A stretch of DNA of 64,000 nt. It comes from Persicobacter sp. CCB-QB2 (lineage in GTDB: Bacteria > Bacteroidota > Bacteroidia > Cytophagales > Cyclobacteriaceae). The translations under genes were made by a program, and so were the position numbers. Positions 1-7,887 of the stretch are shown piece by piece. Below the pieces are notes generated by a model. That model was not told the origin of the DNA. It worked only from the letters and a program-made list of their open reading frames with translations, and did no database searches. Location: positions 1,674,001 through 1,738,000 of the forward strand of contig NZ_LBGV01000001.1 in NCBI RefSeq assembly GCF_001274635.1, given 5' to 3'. Position 1 is the stretch's first letter; every line of letters begins with the position of its first letter.

Positions 1-400
1 TAAGGCCCCAACAGGGTGTTCCTCTCTTATCTTCAGGGTTCCCTGTACTCAAGTATACCGCATCAAAGCGCGAGCCTCTGCCTGTCCGATCTCCAAACTG
101 CGCCTCAAGTTCTGCCAGCCGCTGCTGCTTCTTTTCTTCACTCATAAACATGAAGTAATTGTACTGATCGAAGGGCATGTGCTTCAAAAGCGCCTCCTCC
201 CGATTTTCAACATGAAAAGCCATATATTCAAAGTACACCTCTTCACTTCTCCCCTCCAACATCTTGGTCACCATAGCTTCTATTGCCGGCTCTTCCATTT
301 TCACCCACTGCTCAACAGGAGGAAGTTCCTTAATGAAGTCTGCTAAAAATTTCAGGAACTGGTCGTATTTTGTGAAATCTATTTTGTTGTTCATTTTCAT
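1..400 (-). CDS. Hypothetical protein, C-terminus cut by window edge
   Basis: An open frame begins with ATG at 400 (a second in-frame ATG lies at 394) and runs without a stop to the window edge, giving about 133 visible residues. The visible part is acidic and helical-looking with many Glu, Lys and Met residues (for example EEPAIEAMVTKML and EEKKQQRLAELEAQFGD), without signal peptide or membrane segment. I do not recognise the family. It lies on the same strand as the defence genes, 293 bp downstream of mcrC, so it may or may not belong to that island. It is probably a real gene because the frame is long and has protein-like composition. Confidence 0.6.
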   Translation of the reverse strand, partial: MKMNNKIDFTKYDQFLKFLADFIKELPPVEQWVKMEEPAIEAMVTKMLEGRSEEVYFEYMAFHVENREEALLKHMPFDQYNYFMFMSEEKKQQRLAELEAQFGDRTGRGSRFDAVYLSTGNPEDKRGTPCWGL

Positions 401-693
401 TGGGCTAAAAAATATTTATACTCCTACAATTTAGGATATTTACTGATGCTGCTTTCAAATTTATGGAGAATTACTTTCTTCCACCCCTCAATAACCTGAG
501 AATCATTCAGATAATTCATAGACTACTTTTCTGTATATACTCTTTCTTGCGGCTGTACTTAATCAAGCAAGGAACAAGCTGGCTGTAACTGTCTGCATCA
601 TTAGTAACAAAAAGAGTTCCTGTGAAAAGGAATTCCACGACCAATCACCATTTATAACGATAACCAGGTAAGAGATAAAAAAGCTATTTACCT

Positions 694-1980
694 CTATAAT
701 GAATGTAATACTTTAACAACACCACCGGACACCGAGCCTAAACACAACAGACTGAATCCCTTTTCCCAATTACGGAGGTCTTCTCTTGGAGCAATCTGAA
801 CCACCTCACAAACCTTTTCCTCCTGCCCTTCACTAAGTTTCTGGAATTTCCCACAAACACGATTATCCTCTTTTCCTGGATAAACCAATGCCACCCGGCT
901 GGCACCATAGTAATCTGCGTACACATACATTTGGCGTAAGTCTTCCGGACTTGGAGCATTTCCATTAATATTTTTCCACTTGGTATCTAAAACTACAACC
1001 CGCTGTGAATTTCTGTGCCGACAGACAATATCGGCCTTCATATCAGAGGAATTATTACCCCCTGTCCAAAAGAGCTTCGTCACTTGTTCGCGGATCTCCC
1101 AATCCGTGTTTTGTTGAAGGTTGACAAAGACAAAGCGTTCCCAAAGGGCATTCATATCGAATAACAGAGCCAACACATCCTCCTGCCCCGAAACAACATC
1201 CGGATGATAGTTCAACAGTAGCAGTTTCGCAATGTGAATCGCTTTCTGATAAGGAGCCTGCTTCCGGCCAAAACTTAATTTTGAAAAAGTTCCCTCATGG
1301 ACTTTTATACGTTGCTGTGGCGGGAAGTCAAGTAATAGACGTGCAATACGCCCTTGTAAAGCATGGCCTTTACACAAACGCTCTATGAGGATCAAAGCCT
1401 CAAAAAGGATTTCATGCAGTAGATGTTGCTGGTCATAAACCGTATGGCGAGTATAAAAACGCTCCTGATGTATCAGGTTTTGTTGTAGGTGCTGCCCGAA
1501 CAATAGCGCTCCTTTGAGTGCTTTGGTATTCCCTGATTGTTGCCGATACTGCTTTATCAAGCCTAAACGCATGAATGCATCAACCTCTTTCACAAATAAC
1601 TCAAAATAGAGCTCCAGGATATCGTATTGCTGCACGTACAGACTGGAAAAGGATGGGGCCTGCACGGGTAAAGTACCGACGGCACGTAGCATTTGTAGTA
1701 ATTGATTACGCCAATAGTTTGCTTCAGATCCTTCCCCGGCAACCCGGTCTGCCTTGGGCAAGACCTCTATGGTAAGCTCCCCGACCTGTAAAACACCCAC
1801 ATATTGAGCAAACTTCACTGCACCAAAAAGCAGACTAAAATAATCCGTCTTTCCATTTTTGTCTGCTTGTTGGCGCTGGAATTTACCCAAGGCATCGTAA
1901 TGCGCTTGGGTAAACTTCACTCCAGTACAGGTATGGCCAACCTCTAATTGCCCATGTTCAAAAACGGTGATTCTAGCCAT
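694..1980 (-). CDS. mcrC: McrC-like nuclease subunit of McrBC restriction system
   Basis: This 428-residue protein is the nuclease partner of a McrBC-type, modification-dependent restriction complex, in which McrB translocates on DNA and McrC cuts. The family is recognisable from the N-terminal segment around residues 50-80 (GVLQVGELTIEVLPK) and from a PD-(D/E)xK-like nuclease motif near the C-terminus, with D317 in MKADIV and D332-T-K334 after a hydrophobic strand. Length is in the usual McrC range. The ATG at 1980 overlaps the end of the mcrB frame by 8 bp, so the two are translationally coupled. The mcrC frame itself is intact, although its partner mcrB carries a frameshift. Assignment is strong at family level; the recognised modified base cannot be read from sequence. 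Confidence 0.9.
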   Translation of the reverse strand: MARITVFEHGQLEVGHTCTGVKFTQAHYDALGKFQRQQADKNGKTDYFSLLFGAVKFAQYVGVLQVGELTIEVLPKADRVAGEGSEANYWRNQLLQMLRAVGTLPVQAPSFSSLYVQQYDILELYFELFVKEVDAFMRLGLIKQYRQQSGNTKALKGALLFGQHLQQNLIHQERFYTRHTVYDQQHLLHEILFEALILIERLCKGHALQGRIARLLLDFPPQQRIKVHEGTFSKLSFGRKQAPYQKAIHIAKLLLLNYHPDVVSGQEDVLALLFDMNALWERFVFVNLQQNTDWEIREQVTKLFWTGGNNSSDMKADIVCRHRNSQRVVVLDTKWKNINGNAPSPEDLRQMYVYADYYGASRVALVYPGKEDNRVCGKFQKLSEGQEEKVCEVVQIAPREDLRNWEKGFSLLCLGSVSGGVVKVLHSL

Positions 1981-4389
1981 TCATCAACCTTTTTATGGCT
2001 TCAATGAATGCTTCTCCGGTAGGATTCAACAACTCATACTGTTTATTTCCTGCGTGGGAATAGTTCTTTTGACCAGCAAAAACAACCTGATGCTCCTTCT
2101 CTTTGCAAAACCCTTCCCCCAATACCAAAGCAATCTTTTCATAGTCGCTATAGAAATACTCTTGCAACAAAGGGATGATGTTGCGCTGGAATGTATTCTC
2201 AAGGTCCTTTTCAGAAGTACAATTGATCAAATAGGCGTGCCCTATCAAATGATCACGGTCCAGCAATACTGCTATTCGTTCGTTAATGGTTTGGAGCAAT
2301 GAACCTAAATTGTAGCCGGCAATATCTCTGTTCAAGTCGGCTAAATCATACCTTGGAGGCATCTCTTCAAAATGAAAACGGCGACGCAAAGCACTGTCCA
2401 GCGCTTCAACACTCCGATCAGCAGTGTTCATGGTACCAATGATGTAAAGATTGGAGGGAACGCCAAACTCTTTCTTACTGTAGGGAAGCGTTGCTTTCAG
2501 CTCTTCTGATGCTCCCAGCCTTTTATCCGGTTCCAAAAGCGTAATTAGTTCACCTAAAATGGCAGAAACATTCCCTCGATTGATTTCATCGATAATGAGA
2601 ACTTTTGGCTGATTGAAACTTGAGTTCTTCTCACTTGATATGAATTGTAAATGTTTGACCAAAGGATTAATCAAATTGAGATACCCATTAACAATATAGG
2701 GCTCTATTAAACGGTATTGCGCTCTATCAACAAGGTCAGTGCTCTCTTTCTTGACGAACTGCTCTAATCCCTCTGCCTCTAAAAATCGAGAACATTCTTT
2801 GAGTAGGGCCTTGGAAAAAGGGAGTTCTCCACCATTAGACTTTTTTAAATAGATTTCACAATCGTTTTCTCGAATCACTTCATTGCCATTAAACTTGTAT
2901 CCAACAATTGATGGAAATTCTCCTTCGCATATTTTTCGAAAAATGCCAGCCTGCACCTCATAGCTAATTGCACCTTCTTCTGTCGTCGGCTTGATCCCTT
3001 CTACAAAATCCTCATAAGTCATACTCTGGTGGAAGGTGGTGAAAACGATCTGCCCTGCTTCCTTTAACGCCTTAAAGCGCTCGGTTGCTTTAATTCGCTT
3101 TCCGGGAACATGACCATCAATAATCTCCAGGGCTTTGTTGATGGTGTGGTAGGTCTTTCCAGTGCCCGGAGGGCCATAGAGGATTTGATTGAGTGGGTTA
3201 TCCATTAAATGGTCATTTTTTAAGGGAAATTGCATCTTCTTGACATATTCGGTTTCAAATATCCGGGAAATATGCTCTTGATTGGAGAGTTTATGAATGG
3301 TTCGCCCATACCCCCCAATATCAAATGACTGTGAAACTGGTGCTGCCAACCACTTCACCTTTATGCAGTGCCCATAACCCTCAGGATCATAAATATAGTA
3401 ATCGCTTCCATCAACTACCTCTGCAATCCCTACTATGGATAAAAAGCCCATTTTACCTTTCGGACTGCCATCAGCCTTGACCGCAATCTTATCTCCGGCC
3501 TTAATTTTCAAAAAATGCTTCAAGCAATTATAAGCAGCCGGTGCTTCACCTTTCTCCTTTAAAAAATCAACGATCTCTTCTGAAGAACGATCAAGCATGC
3601 CTCCTAAATCTGTTCCATTGGCATAGCCTACACAAACAAAATCCCCGTCCAACATGGCTGGAAACACATCTTGGCTCCCTCCATATTTGGAGCCTAATAT
3701 ATAATAATCACAATTAGGGTTAGCTTCATTTTTCGATTCCTCCTGTTCATACTCTTCTAGATCAAAAGCATGGTACAATACATCCTGAGCCAACACCAAA
3801 TTTCCTTCATCAACAAAACAATCATCTGTTAAATAGGACTGCTTTAAGGATAGTAATTCCTGATCCTGAGCCACTGGCTTGAGCATAAAATCATTTAGAA
3901 GTTCTATATAATGAACGTACTTTTCTCCGGCCTTCTTTTTTTCAATCCCGAGGAATTCGCAAAACTTCCCATAATACGAACTTTTATACAATGGATATTT
4001 ATTCCATCGAAAAACGCCAGATATACAGAAATAGATCGCTCATCTTGAAATGAGCTTTTACCAGGCGTTATTGCCTCAAATAATGAATTAGTTCTCCTTT
4101 TAAATTCATCAATCCGTTGTTGCAAAGGATGTTTTTCATCGAATAAATAGCGGAAGGCCTCTCGCAAATCCTGGGAGCTATACTTCGAAATATCCTTAAG
4201 AACTGCGACAGATAAGTGATATAATAAATTCCCGAAGTTTAAAGAGGCTATCTCAGCCTGGAAATCATCAGCCTCTACATCTGGTTTACCTCTATACTTC
4301 TTCAATAATTCCCATTTGTAGAGCTCGTTTTGATTACCCGATTTTTGAATACGTTTTTTATATCTTGATATTAAATCTAAAGAATCCAT
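1973..4389 (-). pseudogene. mcrB: McrB-like AAA+ GTPase with EVE-like region, frameshifted
   Basis: Two overlapping frames make one gene of about 805 residues. The first (start ATG 4389) ends its meaningful part at ISVYLAFF; the second continues as RWNKYPLYKSSYYGKF. Adding one A to the run at 4010-4014 joins them. The downstream frame lacks a sensible start (only TTG at 3991), which argues against two separate genes. The 672-residue downstream part holds an EVE-like region (its residues about 92-215, with CDYYILGS and later a GDKIAVKA stretch), Walker A YGPPGTGKT (272-280), Walker B VLIIDE (474-479) and the McrB signature MNTADRS (531-537). In McrBC systems the N-terminal domain reads modified bases and the AAA+ part uses GTP. 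It sits downstream of the RADAR accessory gene and overlaps mcrC. The break may be a sequencing error, a true inactivation, or less likely programmed slippage. Confidence 0.85.
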
Positions 4390-4495
4390 CAGCTATTTAT
4401 TTTAAAAAATCTTCTCCCTCACCTCACAAATGGTTGAATTAAAAACAATATTAAAACGGAAACCCTCTATACTCCAACTCTAGTCTCCTAACCAA

Positions 4496-5140
4496 TCAAA
4501 CCGTTTTCTCCGCAACAATCCCTTCTAACTTGCTCAACTGCTGCTGATACTCCTTTATCCAAACATTAGTCTCTTCAATGATGAGCGCATGAGAATCCTT
4601 GTAAAACTTTTCTGTTAATTGAATGAAGGACAAGTCAGAATTCCCCTTTGGGGCGAGAGCATATTTATTGATATCATTGAGGTACTGATCTCTCAGTTGC
4701 TCCAATGCCATTTTGGTCTGGGTAAAACGAAACCAGCTGGAAGAGAAGTTATTGAGATTATCCCAAAGCTTAAAAAAACCAGCCAACACAAATGAAATAT
4801 AACCTAAGGCGATGGCATTCTCCTGAACAACTCCAGGCAACATAACCTTCACTTCCTCCATATTAACCAATAAGGGTAAGAGTACTCCATAGCAAAAAAA
4901 CTCCAACATGGCCCTTCTTATAGCAATTGCCCATGGACGATTAAAACGGATACTATTGCTGTACCAATCAATCGTCTTTTTATTAAATTCAAGGGCATTA
5001 TTGAATACCAGAACCTCCTCTTCCTGAAGTCCAGCAACCACTTCCTCTGAATCTTCGAGGCTTTTATTAAAAAAATAGTTCCAACACCACTGAATCCCCC
5101 TTGCCAACAATTTCACCAATTCCCATAAAAAACTAATCAT
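4496..5140 (-). CDS. SLATT-type two-TM membrane protein, RADAR accessory
   Basis: A 214-residue membrane protein if translation starts at the ATG at 5140; the frame stays open to 5242, but the upstream part overlaps rdrB heavily. There is an N-terminal hydrophobic segment, then two strong membrane segments (around LLPLLV and IALGYISFVLAGFF) separated by a short loop, followed by a charged C-terminal helix region. The layout, together with the FNRPWAIAIRRA segment ahead of the first helix of the pair, fits SLATT (SMODS and SLOG-associating two-TM effector) proteins. RADAR loci are known to carry optional membrane accessories of the SLATT or Csx27 type. The start overlaps the rdrB stop by 8 bp, which supports one operon. 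It probably acts at the membrane as a regulator or effector; the mechanism is inferred only from the family. Confidence 0.8.
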   Translation of the reverse strand: MISFLWELVKLLARGIQWCWNYFFNKSLEDSEEVVAGLQEEEVLVFNNALEFNKKTIDWYSNSIRFNRPWAIAIRRAMLEFFCYGVLLPLLVNMEEVKVMLPGVVQENAIALGYISFVLAGFFKLWDNLNNFSSSWFRFTQTKMALEQLRDQYLNDINKYALAPKGNSDLSFIQLTEKFYKDSHALIIEETNVWIKEYQQQLSKLEGIVAEKTV

Positions 5141-7886
5141 ATTGAATATCCTGTTTAAAACTTTGCTCAATTCCCATTTGGCGGACCCTATCCAGCCAAT
5201 CATATATGGCATCTGGACGGTATTTCGGGCTACCGTCTTCATTTTCCATTTTCTCTAATGCTTTAGCCATTACGGCATACTCATTTTCCAAATAAGTACC
5301 AAAAACACCCTGATCGTCCGTATTAATGGAGACAAAAAGTTGCGCATGCTGATCATCATGCCCGTTTAATCCCCGATTGTAAAGATTCAGCATGGGATGC
5401 TCATCATATCGGTTGAAGGGGCCTATTAACAAGTTGGACGATGGATTACATTCAATCCCCAGGTGCTTTCGTTCTATTTCGAGGGCCATTGCTCTTTGCA
5501 AGGCCTTGATCAATTGTGCATAGCCCCTCGGCACAGAAAACTCCTCAATCTCAGCGCCCTTTCTTTTAGCCTCCCCACTGTAATGATACAATTGGTAAAG
5601 GAATCGGGCGTCCTTACTCGTTTTTCGTATTTGACTTACCTCCTTATCCTCCGAAAGTCTACAACGTTCCCAATAGGTAATATTCTGAGGTTCGGTAAAG
5701 GTATCAATAGCAGTTTGATACAACTCCGGTTGATCCGCCCTTAACAGCCAGGCATCATAATAAGTAGACAGACAGGGCGCCTTGGTCCACTCATCTCCGT
5801 ACAACTCCTGAAAAAGATGTTTGAAGCATTGCTCCAGTCGCATGCATACCCCCTGGTAATCCTGAATCTGATATTCTCTTACCCGAATTAACAACCAAGC
5901 CAGATTATCCAACAACACCTGTTTGGGCAAAGTGATCATGCCCTGCTTTAAGGCATAGAAGCTCTTAACATGCAAACCCAAAGCCATCGCATGCCCCAGC
6001 CGGTCTCCATGTCTTAAATCTAAAAAGCGAATGGCTTCATCAATGGTCCTCAGACCATCCACCAAATCATAAAAATCTTCCCCTGCATGAAAAGTGGCAC
6101 GCAAAAAAGGAACTTTATCATGCTGAATATCAAAATGCGCAAATTTACCGGAAATTCTATGTCCTTTCAGAAAGCGGAAGGCTTGTGCATAGACTTCAGG
6201 ACGACAGGCAAACTCTGAATTTGCTGCATCAATCCCCAGGACTCTTAGCCCCTTCTTTGACATACTATCCCGTAATTTTGCCAATGCCTGTGCTTGCTTC
6301 TTTACCGTACGACGCATATCATAGTTCCGACAATATGCCTCCGACAAGTGACCCTTTCCCCATTTCTTATCCTCAAACAGCTTTATGAAGTGAATGGTAT
6401 AAAAGAAATCATCAAGGGTAGGCTCCGGATATTCCGCTTCCGCCATTCCCTCTGTTGTTACTAAACCCTTCAGTGATGCAGTAGGGACATTCAGCAGTGT
6501 CGCCATATTTGCCAATAGCTCATCACTTACCGCCTGCTCCTTTTTATCCGAATACCGGTGTTCAGACTCAAAGGGGCTTTGAGTAACCGCATGATCAATT
6601 TGGCATAACGTTCTATGCAATTGGGAGGGAGAGACCTGCGGCGCAATGCGAGCTTCAAAGCTTACAATACGCTGATTGCCAAAAGAAGCATTCACTGCCA
6701 AATAATACATTGCCGCCTCGTAAGTGCTTCCCTTAGGCAAAAAACAACCTTTTCGATCCTGATAATCCGCAAAATTCTGGAAACCTATTTTCTCATTCAC
6801 CTGAATGAACTCCTGCCGAAACTCTATCTTGATCAGTAAATAGAGATAAAATAAATCCAAATACTGCCATACCGGATGCCCTATATCATGCTCAAAAATC
6901 ACTTTGAAAATTTGATACAAAAAGGCTCGTTCACCTGTCAGTATAAAGTTTTGGGGCATCAGGCAGTCCTCCGGCTTTTGACGCAAAGCATAGTCAGGGC
7001 AAGGATAACTTAATTTACTCCCCGCATAACGAAAAGCCTCGTATTTCTCTAGGTCAATCTCGGATTGAGCGAAGTTCAAGTACTGATGTTCGTTCCAATC
7101 AGATTGGATAATTTGATGCCATTCTACTTGCTTGGCTGAAAAATCTCCATTAGGGGAAGCATTTAGCAATCTATGCAAAAAAATACGTATCACTCCTGCC
7201 TTACGCACTTTGTCTGCTCCTGAGGCGAAGCCCTCTCCTTGCATGGAAGTGCTTAAACCTACCACTTGCCTTGAATTCTCAAAAAACCAATCCGCATCTC
7301 CCTTAAAGTGCTTTTTCCATCCGGTAAGCTGATTCATTACCGCCATCCATGAAAGCTCAAAATGAGGGGCAGAACCTTTCAGGTGAAAATGATTTTCCGC
7401 CACCCCTTTCTTTAACAAATTACTCAAGCGGACATTGTCCGTAGGCACAATGGGGCGCCATGAAAAATCCGTTCGATTTCTTGTTTGCTCCAGGTCCACA
7501 TGGGCCATGAAGGCAGTGGTGACCAAATCCTCTCCTAAGAGATGAGTAGTCTCTCGCCAGCGAAGTAAATGCTCATACTTTATAACGGGGCTCCCCTCTT
7601 TTTTCAATAAAACTTCCTGAGCGAAATAGCGAAGTGGATCAAAGACATGAGTAGGTTCTTTTTCAGACTTAATCTTAAATTTTGATCGAAAGAGTTGCTC
7701 AACGCACTTCACTTCGTCTTTACTTAAATATGGAATAGTTTCGTTGCCTAAGACATTAAAATGATTTTGATCGTAATTTTCAAAAAGAGGGAGCTTCCTT
7801 AGATTCCCACTTTGGTATAAATAAAATAATTGTTCTGGTTTAGTCTTTTGAAAGAGGATCTTGATGATGTTGCGGAGGCTGTTCAT
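5133..7886 (-). CDS. rdrB: RdrB adenosine deaminase of RADAR anti-phage system
   Basis: A 917-residue divergent adenosine deaminase-like protein. The metal and catalytic elements of the amidohydrolase fold can be read in order: HxH at H166/H168 (ENHFHLKGS), FHAGED with H600 and E603, HGDRLGH with H626 and H632, and NTDDQG with D857/D858. The large insertions between these motifs and the total length are typical of RdrB and much longer than housekeeping adenosine deaminases. In characterised RADAR systems RdrB assembles into large shells with RdrA rings; RNA A-to-I editing was first reported and later work points to ATP/dATP deamination. The gene starts 1 bp after the rdrA stop and overlaps the SLATT gene, so all three form one operon. 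The frame is intact. Confidence 0.93.
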   Translation of the reverse strand: MNSLRNIIKILFQKTKPEQLFYLYQSGNLRKLPLFENYDQNHFNVLGNETIPYLSKDEVKCVEQLFRSKFKIKSEKEPTHVFDPLRYFAQEVLLKKEGSPVIKYEHLLRWRETTHLLGEDLVTTAFMAHVDLEQTRNRTDFSWRPIVPTDNVRLSNLLKKGVAENHFHLKGSAPHFELSWMAVMNQLTGWKKHFKGDADWFFENSRQVVGLSTSMQGEGFASGADKVRKAGVIRIFLHRLLNASPNGDFSAKQVEWHQIIQSDWNEHQYLNFAQSEIDLEKYEAFRYAGSKLSYPCPDYALRQKPEDCLMPQNFILTGERAFLYQIFKVIFEHDIGHPVWQYLDLFYLYLLIKIEFRQEFIQVNEKIGFQNFADYQDRKGCFLPKGSTYEAAMYYLAVNASFGNQRIVSFEARIAPQVSPSQLHRTLCQIDHAVTQSPFESEHRYSDKKEQAVSDELLANMATLLNVPTASLKGLVTTEGMAEAEYPEPTLDDFFYTIHFIKLFEDKKWGKGHLSEAYCRNYDMRRTVKKQAQALAKLRDSMSKKGLRVLGIDAANSEFACRPEVYAQAFRFLKGHRISGKFAHFDIQHDKVPFLRATFHAGEDFYDLVDGLRTIDEAIRFLDLRHGDRLGHAMALGLHVKSFYALKQGMITLPKQVLLDNLAWLLIRVREYQIQDYQGVCMRLEQCFKHLFQELYGDEWTKAPCLSTYYDAWLLRADQPELYQTAIDTFTEPQNITYWERCRLSEDKEVSQIRKTSKDARFLYQLYHYSGEAKRKGAEIEEFSVPRGYAQLIKALQRAMALEIERKHLGIECNPSSNLLIGPFNRYDEHPMLNLYNRGLNGHDDQHAQLFVSINTDDQGVFGTYLENEYAVMAKALEKMENEDGSPKYRPDAIYDWLDRVRQMGIEQSFKQDIQYD

Positions 7887-7887
7887 A

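Noticed and set aside
4010-4014. Programmed frameshifting in mcrB
   Set aside because: The run is only five A, no classical slippery heptamer or downstream structure was seen, and similar one-base losses occur in unrelated genes.
3904-4389. Separate 161-aa gene upstream of mcrB
   Set aside because: Its end does not look like a natural C-terminus, and adding one base joins it smoothly to mcrB, whose own frame lacks an ATG.
5140-5242. Upstream start for the SLATT protein
   Set aside because: It would add 34 residues overlapping rdrB by 110 bp; the ATG at 5140 gives a short coupled overlap.
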